A stretch of DNA of 64,000 bases from Leifsonia sp. fls2-241-R2A-40a (GTDB lineage Bacteria; Actinomycetota; Actinomycetes; Actinomycetales; Microbacteriaceae): the NCBI RefSeq assembly GCF_030209575.1, contig NZ_JARVRS010000001.1, positions 806,001 through 870,000 of the forward strand, in the 5' to 3' direction. This document shows positions 43,465-52,401 of the stretch, in pieces. Made by a program: the position numbers and the translations under genes. The stretch's first letter is position 1. Every line of letters starts with the position of its first letter. The notes beneath the pieces were generated by a model, which saw only the letters and a program-made list of their open reading frames with translations, did no database searches and was not told the DNA's origin.

Positions 43465-44721
43465 TCAGAACTCCACCGGGTCGCGGATGATCGGGCAGGT
43501 CATGCAGTGTCCGCCGCCGCGCCCGCGGCCGAGTTCCGCACCGACGATCGGGATGACCTCCACGCCCGCCTTCTGCAAAAGCGCGTTGGTCGAGGTGTTG
43601 CGGTCGTAGGCGTAGACCACGCCGGGCCGGAGTGCGACGGCGTTGTTGCCGCTGTCCCACTGCTGGCGCTCGGACTCGTAGTTGTCCCCGGCGGTCTCGA
43701 CGACGTGCAGGCTGGGGAGCCCGAGGGCGTCGGCGACGACCTCCACGAACGGCGTCGACCCGTGGTCGATCACCCGCATGCCGGGGGCGCCGTCGTCGGG
43801 AAGCAGCGTGAAGGTGTGGACGTCATCCATGATCTTCGGGTAGAGCGTCACGATGTCGCGGTCGGCGAAGGTGAACACGGTGTCCAGGTGCATCGCCGAG
43901 CGCAGTTTCGGCATCCCCGCGACGATCACCCGCTCGGCGGCGTTCCGCGCGAACAGCGCAGCGGCCGCCTGCGTGATGGCGTGCCGCGAGGTGCGCTCGC
44001 TCATGCCGATGAGTACGGTCCCGTTCCCGACGGGCATCACATCGCCGCCTTCGAACGTGGCCTGCCCCCAGTCCGCCTCCGGGTCCCCCCACCAGACCGT
44101 GGCGTCCACGAAGTCGGGGTGGAACGCGTAGATGGCCTTCATCAGCAGCGTCTCGTCGTGGCGTGCCGGCCAAAACAGGGGGTTGAGGGTCACCCCGCCG
44201 TAGATCCAGCAGGTGGTGTCCCGCGTGTAGAGGGTGTTGGGAAGCGGGGGCATGAGGTACTCCCGGACACCCGTGGATTCGCGGGCGAGCGCCACATAAT
44301 CGGTGCGGTAATCCTCGGGCAGGTCGGAGGTGGCCAGGCCGCCGATGAGGTAGCGGGCGAGATCCGCCGGCGCGAGCGAATCGAGGTAGGCGCGCGTGCC
44401 CTCCACGAGGCCGAGGCCCACCTCGGCGGGGACGATCTTCCGGTCGAGCAGCCACGACTTCGCTTCCGGGTCGGTGACGGTGTCCGCCAGCAGCTCATGC
44501 AGCTCCACCACGTCCACGCCGTTTCCTCGCAGATCGGCGACGAAGGCCGCATGGTCGCGGATGGCGTTGTCGACCCACATCACGTCGTCGAACAGGAGGT
44601 CGTCGGCGTTGCCCGGCGTGAGCCGGTGGTGCGCGAGACCCGGCGAGCAGACCAGGACCTTGCGCAACTGCCCGACCTCCGAGTGGACACCGAACGCGGG
44701 CGCGGCGGGTGAGTCTGTCAT
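43465..44721 (-). CDS. arcA: Arginine deiminase
   Basis: A 418-residue enzyme converting arginine to citrulline and ammonia. [17 protein letters not shown] opens the protein, [16 protein letters not shown] and [11 protein letters not shown] are the core motifs, and the catalytic cysteine lies in [11 protein letters not shown] (C406). AGGAGG precedes the ATG at 44721. It lies 19 bp behind the antiporter gene. Neither ornithine carbamoyltransferase (arcB) nor carbamate kinase (arcC) is in the window, so the ATP-yielding steps must be elsewhere or absent. Confidence 0.95.
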   Translation of the reverse strand: MTDSPAAPAFGVHSEVGQLRKVLVCSPGLAHHRLTPGNADDLLFDDVMWVDNAIRDHAAFVADLRGNGVDVVELHELLADTVTDPEAKSWLLDRKIVPAEVGLGLVEGTRAYLDSLAPADLARYLIGGLATSDLPEDYRTDYVALARESTGVREYLMPPLPNTLYTRDTTCWIYGGVTLNPLFWPARHDETLLMKAIYAFHPDFVDATVWWGDPEADWGQATFEGGDVMPVGNGTVLIGMSERTSRHAITQAAAALFARNAAERVIVAGMPKLRSAMHLDTVFTFADRDIVTLYPKIMDDVHTFTLLPDDGAPGMRVIDHGSTPFVEVVADALGLPSLHVVETAGDNYESERQQWDSGNNAVALRPGVVYAYDRNTSTNALLQKAGVEVIPIVGAELGRGRGGGHCMTCPIIRDPVEF

Positions 44722-44740
44722 CGTTCCTCCTCGTGACGCT

Positions 44741-46189
44741 TCAGATGTGGATCCAGCCGACGACCAGCGCGACGACGGCCGCGACGGCCCCGACGACGGC
44801 GACGGCGAGGATCACGTACTCGCGGCCGGTGAAGACTCTGCGTCCCTGCTCGCGCCGGGCCATGACGAACAGCACCGTCGCGGGCGCGTAGATGATGAAG
44901 GACAGCAGGACGAAGGTCAGGCCCGCTGCGAAGATCAGATACGCGGTGTAGATCGTCGCCAGGATGCCGACCGTCAACTCCCTGCCCCAGCCCCGCGGCG
45001 CATCCCGGTACGTCTCCCGGGTGAGCACGAGCTTCATCGCGTAGCACGCGACCAGGAAGAACGGGATGAGCGTCAGCGCGCTCGTCAGGTCGAGCGCCAG
45101 GTTGAACGCGTCGTGTGAGAAGTAGGTGATGATCAGGACCACCTGGACGAAGATCGCGGTCGTCAGCAGCGCGGGCACCGGAACGTCGGATCGGTTCGAC
45201 CGCGAGAGGAAGCGGGGCATGTCGTCGTCCTTGGCGGCGACAAACAGCACCTCCGCCGCCATCAGCGACCACGCCAGGTAGGCGCCGAGGACGGAGACGA
45301 TCAATCCGATGCTGACGAACCACGCGCCCCACGGCCCGACGGCGGCCGCCAGCACGCCACCCATCGACGGCTGCCGGAGCTCGGCGATCTGCCCCATCGG
45401 CAGGATGCCGTACGAGACGATGGTGACCGAGGCGAAGATCGCGAACACGCTCAGGAAGCCCAGCACCGTCGCGCGCCCGACGTCGGCACGCCGTTTCGCG
45501 TGCCGGGAGTACACGCTCGCCCCCTCGACGCCGAGGAACACGAAGACCGTGACCAGCATCGTCCCGGTCACCTGGTCGAACAGCGATCCCGCGTAGTCTG
45601 CGCCGCCCCAGTTCTCAGCGAAGACCTGCGGCTTCAGCACGAACAGGCAGAGCAGGATGAAGACGACGATCGGCACGATCTTGGCGATCGTGACGATCCG
45701 GTTGATCACCGCGGCTTCCTTGATCCCGCGCCGGATCAGCAGGAAGAACCCCCACAGGCCGACCGACGAGATCCCGATCGCGAGCAGACTGTCGCCCTCG
45801 CCGAGCGCGGGCACGACCGCCCCCACGGTGGACATGATGAACACCCAGTAGAACACCAGCCCCATCGACGCGCTCGCCCAGTAGCCGATCGCGGAGTAGA
45901 ACCCGAGGAACTGACCGAAGCCCGCCTTCGCGTACGCGTAAACGCCCGCGTCGAGTTCCGGTTTCCGGTTGGCGAGCGTCTGGAACACGAACGCCAGCAT
46001 CAGCATCCCGACACCGGCGATCGTCCACGCGATCAACGAACCGGCGACGCCGGTCTCCTGGGCGAATCGCCGCGGGAGCGTGAACACTCCCGCGCCGACC
46101 ATGGACCCGACGACCATGCCGGTCATCGTCAGCATCGACAGCTTGGCCGCCGGCGCCTGCTGCTGTGCGGCTACATCGGTCTGTGTCAC
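44741..46189 (-). CDS. arcD: APC-family arginine/ornithine antiporter
   Basis: A 482-residue amino-acid antiporter with about twelve to thirteen helices. The first helix carries [19 protein letters not shown], the GSMVGAG substrate loop of basic-amino-acid antiporters, and [18 protein letters not shown] is the second conserved segment. With arginine deiminase encoded 19 bp downstream it most likely exchanges arginine for ornithine or citrulline. Likely first gene of the arc operon. Confidence 0.9.
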   Translation of the reverse strand: MTQTDVAAQQQAPAAKLSMLTMTGMVVGSMVGAGVFTLPRRFAQETGVAGSLIAWTIAGVGMLMLAFVFQTLANRKPELDAGVYAYAKAGFGQFLGFYSAIGYWASASMGLVFYWVFIMSTVGAVVPALGEGDSLLAIGISSVGLWGFFLLIRRGIKEAAVINRIVTIAKIVPIVVFILLCLFVLKPQVFAENWGGADYAGSLFDQVTGTMLVTVFVFLGVEGASVYSRHAKRRADVGRATVLGFLSVFAIFASVTIVSYGILPMGQIAELRQPSMGGVLAAAVGPWGAWFVSIGLIVSVLGAYLAWSLMAAEVLFVAAKDDDMPRFLSRSNRSDVPVPALLTTAIFVQVVLIITYFSHDAFNLALDLTSALTLIPFFLVACYAMKLVLTRETYRDAPRGWGRELTVGILATIYTAYLIFAAGLTFVLLSFIIYAPATVLFVMARREQGRRVFTGREYVILAVAVVGAVAAVVALVVGWIHI

Positions 46190-46229
46190 GAACCCTCCCC
46201 AGGGGTGTGATTCGCCGAAGGGACGACCA

Positions 46230-46243
46230 CCGCCCGAAGGCGG
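46230..46243 (-). other. UUCG-capped hairpin in the arcD leader
   Basis: On the minus strand the sequence reads CCGCC-UUCG-GGCGG, a five-pair stem closed by C-G around a UUCG tetraloop, one of the most stable small RNA hairpins. It lies 41-54 bases before the arcD start, in the 141-bp gap after the arylsulfatase gene. A role in leader stability is possible. Confidence 0.35.
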
Positions 46244-46330
46244 ATCGTGGACGCGGTTCGACGCGCATATTCAACTCGCGCCCGGGTCCCTGGGTCAAGC
46301 ACCTCGAGCGGCCGGAGGATCACACCCGCC

Positions 46331-48673
46331 TCACCTGCCGGTGTACGCAATCCGCACTCTCCCGATCTCGCCGTCGAAGGGGAAGGGCATGCGGTCCATG
46401 TAGGAGCGCGACACCGCCCCGCCATAGGCGCGCCCGATGTCGAGGCAGTCGTTCGCCGAGAACAGCAGCGGGATGCTCACCGGCACCGTCCCGGAGCCGA
46501 CCGCGCTTCCGTCGACCCGTAGGTCGATCCGGAGGGGTGACGCCGGCCGCGGCTCGAGCACGGTCGTCTCGATCTCGATGGTGTGAGCGCCGGGCGGGAG
46601 CGGCACATCCGCGCGGATGATCGTCCGCTGGATGAGGAACAGGTTGAACTCGTAGGTGAGCGCACCGTCCACGACGTACGCCGTCAGGCCGCCGCCTGCC
46701 CCGCCGAGCTTGTAGAGCACGCCGTTCGCCTTCTCCCCCAGCTCCGCCTCGATCGTCACCAGGTTCGCCCGGGTGCCGAGGGCGGGTGCGCAGAACTCCG
46801 GCACCCGCACCGTGTCGCCGGAGAACTCCCACTCGGTGTACGGCGGCGAGATGCGGTCCTCCGGATGCATGGTCACCACCCACAGACCGCCGCCGACCGG
46901 CAGAACGTCGTTCCGCGCGGCCTCGATGGCGAACAGCTCTTTCAACTGCCCCAGCTTTTCCGGATTCTCCGCCGCGAGGTCGTGCGCCTGGCTCCAGTCG
47001 TGCTCCAGATCGTAGAGCTCCCAGGTGTCCTGATCCGGGGTCCAGGTGCGGATGCCGGGAGGTGCGCCCGGCACCCAGGGCATGCGCGGGCCGAGTGCCG
47101 AGGCGATCCAGCCGTCGGAGTAGATCGAGCGGCTGCCCATGATCTCGAAGTACTGCGTGCGCCGCCGGCCCTCGGCGGTCTTATCGTCGATCGAGTAGGC
47201 CAGGCTGACGCCGTCGATCGGATCCTGCGGGATGCCCGCCACCATCTCGGGGTGCGAGATCCCGAGGATCTCGTACAGGGTCGGCGCGACGTCGATCACG
47301 TGGTGGAACTGCGTTCGCGGCTCCGGATCGTGCTCGATGCGTCCCGGCCACTGGACGAACATCGGGTTCCGCGTTCCGCCGAAGTGCGACGCCAGCAGCT
47401 TCATCCCCTGGTACGGGGTGGAGCCTGCCCAGGCCCACGCCGCGTGGTACTGATTGTCCACCTGCGGAGTGCCGAGCACGTCCAGACCGCCCATCTCCTC
47501 CAGCACCGCGATGTGCTGATCGATCGTCGTCGGGATCTGATTCTGCGCGAGCAGCTCGCTGATCGTGCCGTTCTGTCCCTCACCGGACGAGCCGTTGTCG
47601 CCCCAGATGTAGATGACGATCGTGTTGTCGAGGTACCCGAGCCGCTCGACCTCGTCGATGACCCGGCCCGCCTGCACATCGGCATGCTCGCCAAACCCGG
47701 CGCACACCTCCATCAGCCTTCGCTGGAACGGCCGCTGGTGCTCGGGGATCTCATCCCACCCCTGCAACGACTCCGGGCGCGGAGTGAGCTCGGCGTCCTG
47801 CGGAACCCAGCCCGCGGCCTTCGCGCCGGCGAGAGCCTCTTCGCGGTAGACGTCCCAGCCGTCGTCGAAGACTCCGGCGTACTTGTCGGCCCACTCCTTC
47901 ATGATGTGGTGCGGCCCGTGGATGGCCCCGGTCGCCCAGTACATGAAGAACGGCTGGTCCGGAGCGAGGGCGTTGTGGTCGCGCAGCCACGAGATGGCGT
48001 CCTCGGCGATGTCCTCGCTGAGGTGATAGCCCTCCTCCGGCGTCTTCGGGGGCAGCACGCTGGTGGTGTTGCGCACGAGGTTCGGCTCGTACTGCGACGC
48101 CTCCCCGGCGAGGAAGCCGTAGAAGTAATCGAACCCGACACCGGTCGGCCAGTTGTCGTACGGGCCGGCCTTCGTCGTCTCCTCGGCCGGAGTGTTGTGC
48201 CACTTTCCCCAGGCGGCCGTCGCGTAACCGTACTGCCCGAGCACCTCGGCGATGGTGGCGCTGCTCTTCGGGATGTGGCCGGAGTATCCATCCCAGTCGT
48301 TGGCCAGTTCGGCGATCTGCCCGGCCCCCACCCGATGGTGGTTGCGCCCCGTGAGCAGCGATGCGCGTGTCGGCGAGCACATGGCGGTCGTGTGGAAGCG
48401 GTTGAAGCCGATCCCGTTCTCGCGAATGCGCTCCAGCGTCGGCGTCGCCACCTTGCCTCCGAGCGGCGCCGGCAGAGCGGGGCCGGCGTCGTCGATGAGA
48501 ACCAGCAGGATGTTCGGGGCATCCGGACCCAGGTGCTTCTCCGGTGGCAGGGGCGAGTACGTCGACTCCTGCATCGTGCGTCCCGCGACACTGCCGGACC
48601 GCTTCGGCGGGAACGGCAGTGTGCGGGCCGGCGGAAGCGGCTTCCCGACCACAGAGCGACCCTGGTCAGCCAT
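46331..48673 (-). CDS. Arylsulfatase (type I, formylglycine-dependent)
   Basis: A 780-residue sulfatase. NILLVLIDDAGPALPAPLGG supplies calcium-ligand aspartates; CSPTRASLLTGR (C99) is the full type I signature whose cysteine is oxidised to formylglycine; later YATAAWGKWH and WGDNGSSGEG complete the active site. The long C-terminus (about 600-780) is a beta-rich domain. No export signal is visible, so it is probably cytosolic. The maturation enzyme is not in the window. GAGGGGG precedes the ATG. Confidence 0.93.
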   Translation of the reverse strand: MADQGRSVVGKPLPPARTLPFPPKRSGSVAGRTMQESTYSPLPPEKHLGPDAPNILLVLIDDAGPALPAPLGGKVATPTLERIRENGIGFNRFHTTAMCSPTRASLLTGRNHHRVGAGQIAELANDWDGYSGHIPKSSATIAEVLGQYGYATAAWGKWHNTPAEETTKAGPYDNWPTGVGFDYFYGFLAGEASQYEPNLVRNTTSVLPPKTPEEGYHLSEDIAEDAISWLRDHNALAPDQPFFMYWATGAIHGPHHIMKEWADKYAGVFDDGWDVYREEALAGAKAAGWVPQDAELTPRPESLQGWDEIPEHQRPFQRRLMEVCAGFGEHADVQAGRVIDEVERLGYLDNTIVIYIWGDNGSSGEGQNGTISELLAQNQIPTTIDQHIAVLEEMGGLDVLGTPQVDNQYHAAWAWAGSTPYQGMKLLASHFGGTRNPMFVQWPGRIEHDPEPRTQFHHVIDVAPTLYEILGISHPEMVAGIPQDPIDGVSLAYSIDDKTAEGRRRTQYFEIMGSRSIYSDGWIASALGPRMPWVPGAPPGIRTWTPDQDTWELYDLEHDWSQAHDLAAENPEKLGQLKELFAIEAARNDVLPVGGGLWVVTMHPEDRISPPYTEWEFSGDTVRVPEFCAPALGTRANLVTIEAELGEKANGVLYKLGGAGGGLTAYVVDGALTYEFNLFLIQRTIIRADVPLPPGAHTIEIETTVLEPRPASPLRIDLRVDGSAVGSGTVPVSIPLLFSANDCLDIGRAYGGAVSRSYMDRMPFPFDGEIGRVRIAYTGR

Positions 48674-48798
48674 TCCTGAACCCCCTCGCGAATCAGACCA
48701 AACGCCCGCATCGTCGCTGACCCGGCTGCCGCCTGGCTAGTCACCAGGTGGCTTTTCGGTACTGCCGCTGCGCATGCACCAGGCGTTACCGTGACCGC

Positions 48799-49164
48799 AT
48801 GCGCACTTCGCAGAGCTTCCGTCTCTCCGCCGTCCTCATCGTGGCCGGTGTCCTGGCCCTCAGCGGGTGCTCGTCGGCCTCGGATGCTTTCACCGGAAGC
48901 TGGGGGTCCACAGCCCAGGGACAACCGAACCTGACCATCAAGGACGACGGCACGTTCTCCGGATCGGACGGCTGCAATGCCATGTCGGGCAAGGGGTCCG
49001 TGTCCGGTGACACGTTCACCTTCGGCCCCTTCGCCTCGACGCTGAAAGCCTGCGACGGCGTCAACCCCTGGTTGAGTCGCGCCAGCACCGCCAAGGTCTC
49101 GGGCGACAACCTGGTGATCTACGCGAACGGCGGTCAGAAGGTGGGCACCCTTCCGCGCAAGTGA
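48799..49164 (+). CDS. META-domain (HslJ-like) lipoprotein
   Basis: A 121-residue exported protein: basic start, hydrophobic core and LALSGC lipobox (C24). The mature part is a META/HslJ-type domain with FTGSWGSTAQGQPNLTIKDD and the diagnostic DGCNAMSGKG near residue 57. Such domains occur in heat-shock or antibiotic-tolerance-linked envelope proteins. The ATG at 48799 lies six bases after TACCGT, so the message is probably leaderless. Confidence 0.85.
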   Translation: MRTSQSFRLSAVLIVAGVLALSGCSSASDAFTGSWGSTAQGQPNLTIKDDGTFSGSDGCNAMSGKGSVSGDTFTFGPFASTLKACDGVNPWLSRASTAKVSGDNLVIYANGGQKVGTLPRK

Positions 49165-49201
49165 CACCGACCGGCAGAAGACCCGTCGTCAGGAGGTGAC
49201 C

Positions 49202-49528
49202 GTGGGTTTCTTGGCATACGACAGCAGCGCGCGGGTCCAGTTCGACGACGACACCCTCGCCCATGTGGAGGTCGTCGTGATCAACAAGCTCCTGCGCAAG
49301 GAGTCATTCGCCCTGAGCTGGCAGGAACCGGAGGACGACGGCGGAGGGCGGACCAGCGTCTGGATCGACACCGGACTGCCTCTGAGGTTCCGTTTCGCGC
49401 ACCCGAGCGTCGGCCGACTGGATCGCGACTGGCTGGAGCAGCTGACCCGGGGCGCCATGAGTTCCCACGGGCTGGTCGTCGTGGACCGGCAGGGCCTACC
49501 GGTGACCGCACGGACCCAGCGGCACTGA
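49202..49528 (+). CDS. DUF7882-type small protein, copy 1
   Basis: A 108-residue protein of a family I associate with Microbacteriaceae, sometimes mislabelled ATP-dependent DNA ligase. Shared features with the copy at 51.6 kb: YDSS near the start, VQFDDDTLAHVEVVVINKLL, a KESFALSW strand, WIDTGLPLRFRFA, and a WLEQL helix. There is no ligase motif. GTG 49202 is used because AGGAGG lies five bases before it. Convergent with the GAF-ANTAR gene. Function unknown. Confidence 0.7.
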   Translation: MGFLAYDSSARVQFDDDTLAHVEVVVINKLLRKESFALSWQEPEDDGGGRTSVWIDTGLPLRFRFAHPSVGRLDRDWLEQLTRGAMSSHGLVVVDRQGLPVTARTQRH

Positions 49529-49537
49529 CCCGGACGG

Positions 49538-50248
49538 CTAGAGCTCCAATTTCTGCTCCACCACAGCCTTGGCCACGGCGGCGATCCCGAGCTGGTGGTT
49601 GCGGGCGTACGTCCGAAGCAACTCGAAGGCCTGCTCGATCCCGATGCTGCGCTTGTACGCGATCACTCCCTTGGCCTGCTCGATCACCACTCTGCTGTTC
49701 AGCGCGTGCTGGAGCTGCTCCCGCACCTCATTGCTCCGCGCCAGCGTCCGCTCGTGCAGGATGCTGATCGTCGCCACGTCCGCGAACGCCTGCGCAGCGA
49801 CCATGTCGTCTTCGCTCAGCTCACCCGTCTGGGTGCGCATCAGGTTCAACGTCCCGATCGTGTTCTCTCGGAGGCGAAGCGGGATGGCGTCGATCGCCAG
49901 GAACCCCTGCTCCGTCGCTCTGACGGTGAAGTCGTGCCAGCTGCTGGGGCTCGTACGGATGTCCGGGACGGACACCACCCGGCCGAACCGGTAGCTGTCG
50001 ATGCAGGGACCCGCGTAGGCGCTCAACTGCATCACTTCGACCAGCCGGCTCGCCTCGCTGGTGGAGACCACCAGATCGAGGTCGCCGTCTCCGTCGGCGA
50101 GCAAGACCCCCGCTGCCGACGCCCCCAGCAGGTCGCTGCAGGTGTCGACCAGGTTCTGCAGCATGTCCACCACGTCGTAACCGGCCACCAGGGTGTCTGC
50201 TAACGCAGCGAAGGCGCGCAGCAATCGCTGCTCACGGGTCGCAGCCAT
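49538..50248 (-). CDS. GAF-ANTAR RNA-binding antiterminator regulator
   Basis: A 236-residue protein with a GAF sensor (LVDTCSDLLGASAAGVLLAD, later PLRLRENTIGTLNLM) and a C-terminal ANTAR domain (HALNSRVVIEQAKGVIAYKR, then QAFELLRTYARNHQ). ANTAR proteins bind paired hexaloop hairpins to prevent termination. The ATG at 50248 follows GGGAGGGG. It overlaps the end of an upstream GAF-ANTAR gene by 17 bases, so the two are co-expressed. Confidence 0.88.
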   Translation of the reverse strand: MAATREQRLLRAFAALADTLVAGYDVVDMLQNLVDTCSDLLGASAAGVLLADGDGDLDLVVSTSEASRLVEVMQLSAYAGPCIDSYRFGRVVSVPDIRTSPSSWHDFTVRATEQGFLAIDAIPLRLRENTIGTLNLMRTQTGELSEDDMVAAQAFADVATISILHERTLARSNEVREQLQHALNSRVVIEQAKGVIAYKRSIGIEQAFELLRTYARNHQLGIAAVAKAVVEQKLEL

Positions 50249-50957
50249 CGCGCCCCTCCCCCGCATTCTCCGGCTCGGAGAAGTCGAGCCGGCCCTCGAG
50301 GATGTCGCGAGACACGGCCATCATCGTGCGATTGGTCGAGAACGCGTGCGCACGGATCACGAGGTGCGCATCCTCCGCCGTCACCCCCAGCTGCGCCAGC
50401 ACCATGCCGGTTGCCTGATGCACGAGCCGGCGTGAATACTTCGGCGCTACCGTGTCGCGCTGCTCCTCCTCATCCAGGGGCAGCAACGCCGATTGGAGGA
50501 CACTCCGTGCCACCCGCTGGGTCAACTCGACCGCCTGCTCGGTCTGCCGGTCGGTCAGCGACATGGGTTCGCGCGAGTAGATGTCCACGGCCCCGATCTT
50601 CAACGACCCCACGAGCATCGGGAAGGCGAACAGTGCCCCCACGTCCTCCTGCGAGACAGCGGGGCTGAACATCGGCCACCATCTGCGAGGGCGCGTCTGA
50701 AGATCCGGTTCCAGGATCGGTCGCCGGTAGCGCAACGCGTCCCAGCACGGGCCCTCGCCGAGGTCGAACTGCAACTCGTCCAAGCGCGCCGCTTGCGCAT
50801 CGCTGGCCGAGATGGTCTCGCTGCCCAGCAGATCGCCGACAGTGGAGACGGCGCTGCCGCTGACCGGAAGCAGACGCACGAAGAGCGCGGAGAACTCCGC
50901 GCGCTGCCCGGCGCTGTCCTGCGCTCGAGGAGCGCCGCGGCTCTCGGACTCATCCAT
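50232..50957 (-). CDS. GAF-ANTAR regulator, second copy
   Basis: A 241-residue protein: GAF domain (GSAVSTVGDLLGSETISASD, ILEPDLQTRPRRWWPMFS, ALFAFPMLVGSLKIGAVDIY) and ANTAR (SRRLVHQATGMVLAQLGVTA, then DAHLVIRAHAFS). It resembles the copy downstream in architecture but not closely in sequence, so the duplication is old. It is first in the two-gene operon. The GAF ligand is unknown. Confidence 0.85.
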   Translation of the reverse strand: MDESESRGAPRAQDSAGQRAEFSALFVRLLPVSGSAVSTVGDLLGSETISASDAQAARLDELQFDLGEGPCWDALRYRRPILEPDLQTRPRRWWPMFSPAVSQEDVGALFAFPMLVGSLKIGAVDIYSREPMSLTDRQTEQAVELTQRVARSVLQSALLPLDEEEQRDTVAPKYSRRLVHQATGMVLAQLGVTAEDAHLVIRAHAFSTNRTMMAVSRDILEGRLDFSEPENAGEGRDGCDP

Positions 50958-51029
50958 ACAGCCACCCGCGACTCATACCCTCACGGTACCGCTACGGCCG
51001 GGAGAACCAACCCCGGCCGGGCGTCGCGG

Positions 51030-51380
51030 TCACGGCCAGTCCAGATCCAGATTCGGCCACTGGTCGGTCAGGTCGTCTGCACGAAAGGCCTGGCCTCGCA
51101 CGCATCCGACCCGCTCCGCCCGATCCAGCAGGTCGATGACGGTGCCCGGTTCGACGAGCTCTTCGACGCCCGCCGGCAGCGGGGCCGTCAAGGTCAGCGT
51201 GTCGCTCTGCCATCCCACCGCGAACCCGGCCCGTGCTGTTGTGCCGTCCTCGACGATGACAGGGATGTCGACAGTGTCGAGTTCCCGATGTCTGGCCAGG
51301 GCCACTCCCAATCGCAGGACAGCCTCCGCGATCTCGGTCCCGGTGAGTAACGTGTGCACCCCGACGGAAATGCTCTTCAT
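51030..51380 (-). CDS. Hypothetical protein, 116 residues
   Basis: Family not recognised. The protein is soluble and acidic toward its end (FRADDLTDQWPNLDLDWP), with ELDTVDIPVIVEDGTTARAG and GWQSDTLTLTAPL as alternating strands suggesting a small beta-rich fold. The ATG at 51380 has GAGGGG two bases upstream. It sits between the GAF-ANTAR pair and the second DUF7882 copy and shares their lineage-specific neighbourhood. Confidence 0.6.
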   Translation of the reverse strand: MKSISVGVHTLLTGTEIAEAVLRLGVALARHRELDTVDIPVIVEDGTTARAGFAVGWQSDTLTLTAPLPAGVEELVEPGTVIDLLDRAERVGCVRGQAFRADDLTDQWPNLDLDWP

Positions 51381-51610
51381 GACCCCTCGATCCCATAAGG
51401 CGCCGACCAGGGTCCAGGGTGGCGTATGCGGCCACGGTACATCGTGCAGGATTCAAGTCAAGAGTGCGCAGGATGCGGCAGGCCGCGCTCGACACGATCG
51501 CGCTGTCTTCGCAACCCTCGTGCGGGAGTCCGGGGCGAGCGATACCGTGAGCGAAGTCGTGGTGCGGAGCGAGTGCGCCCGGCGCCATACGCGCGAGAAG
51601 GGTCACGCCG
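51381..51610. other. Intergenic region upstream of DUF7882 copy 2
   Basis: A 230-bp divergent gap between the 116-residue hypothetical and DUF7882 copy 2. No convincing ORF, terminator or palindrome was found. It is slightly less GC-biased at 51440-51480, where a promoter for either gene could lie. Confidence 0.4.
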
Positions 51611-51943
51611 TTGGGCTACATGATGTACGACAGCACCACCAAGATCGGCTTCGACGACCGTGTTCTGGCGCACCTCGAAGTGGTCATCGTCAGCAAACTG
51701 CGCCGAAAAGAGTCCTTCGCCCTGACCTGGCGGGAACCTCTGGAGAACGGGAGCGGACGGAGCACGGTCTGGCTGGACGTCGCCATCCCGTTGCGCTTCC
51801 GTTTCGAGGGGGGCCGGGCGCCCTCGCTCGACCGTCACTGGATCGAGCAGCTCAGCATCTCCGCCGCCAGTTCGACCGGGCTCGTCGTTGTGGACCAGCA
51901 CGGCGAAAGCGTCTACGGAACCACCCACGAGCGGGGCATCTGA
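51611..51943 (+). CDS. DUF7882-type small protein, copy 2
   Basis: A 110-residue paralogue of the protein at 49.2 kb. Matching blocks: YDSTTKIGFDDRVLAHLEVV, then KLRRKESFALTW, STVWLDVAIPLRFRFEGG and HWIEQL. The two begin at equivalent positions, which supports TTG 51611 as start despite an ATG three codons later. GAAGG lies ten bases upstream. Function unknown. Confidence 0.7.
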   Translation: MGYMMYDSTTKIGFDDRVLAHLEVVIVSKLRRKESFALTWREPLENGSGRSTVWLDVAIPLRFRFEGGRAPSLDRHWIEQLSISAASSTGLVVVDQHGESVYGTTHERGI

Positions 51944-51953
51944 ATCAGCCGCG

Positions 51954-52175
51954 TCACCCGGCGTTCTCGTCCGGGTCCGCCAGATACGCGTCACGCGCCT
52001 TCTGGATCCGGTCCGGATCGTCCCTGGGGGTGGAGCGCAACGTTTCCCACACCCGATCCTCTCGCTCTTCCGCTTGTGCCGGCGTGTCATTGGGAAACAG
52101 TTCATCCAGCACGATTCCACCGCCCGGGCAGATGCTGTCTGCATTGCGACGCCACACGACTTCAGCGAAGGTCAT
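51954..52175 (-). CDS. Hypothetical protein, 73 residues
   Basis: A small acidic protein with DSICPGGGIVLDELFPNDTP at the centre and a helical, charged C-terminal half (AQAEEREDRVWETLR, RIQKARDAYLADPD). I do not recognise the family. It converges with DUF7882 copy 2, 10 bp away. The ATG at 52175 was chosen over an in-frame TTG at 52181. Confidence 0.5.
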   Translation of the reverse strand: MTFAEVVWRRNADSICPGGGIVLDELFPNDTPAQAEEREDRVWETLRSTPRDDPDRIQKARDAYLADPDENAG

Positions 52176-52244
52176 CGTCAACGCCCCACGTCGACGGAAC
52201 AGTCCAGTGGACGGCGATGCGCGGGAGCTACCCGTCCCTTCAGG

Positions 52245-52370
52245 CTACGTCGCATCTCCGCGGGGGTGTGTGCAGATCGCCAGTCCTTTCGGGCCGAACG
52301 CCGCCGGGGCGGACGCGGTGGCGGCGGGCGAGGAGAGCCAGAGGAGGGCCGCGGCGAGCGCGAGCTTCAC
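52245..52370 (-). CDS. Possible small secreted peptide, 41 residues
   Basis: In an otherwise empty 226-bp gap, the minus strand reads a GTG-started frame: KLALAAALLWLSSPAATASA, then 20 residues ending CTHPRGDAT. The first 21 residues look like a Sec signal with an AxA cleavage site. There is no clear ribosome-binding site, and Ala/Leu-rich chance frames are common at this G+C, so this is tentative. Confidence 0.2.
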   Translation of the reverse strand: MKLALAAALLWLSSPAATASAPAAFGPKGLAICTHPRGDAT

Positions 52371-52401
52371 GACCGCCCGACTTCCGGTCTAGGGTGCGGT
52401 C

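Noticed and set aside
44741-45332. Antisense and out-of-frame readings within arcD
   Set aside because: Low-complexity Arg/Gly composition, no start signals, and the arcD frame is complete with membrane helices.
46583-48679. A 698-residue plus-strand frame opposite the arylsulfatase
   Set aside because: High-GC antisense frame without domain signatures; the sulfatase on the other strand has a full active site.
49202-49528. ATP-dependent DNA ligase function for the DUF7882-type proteins
   Set aside because: No KxDG or other ligase motif and only about 110 residues; the label seems to be a propagated misannotation.
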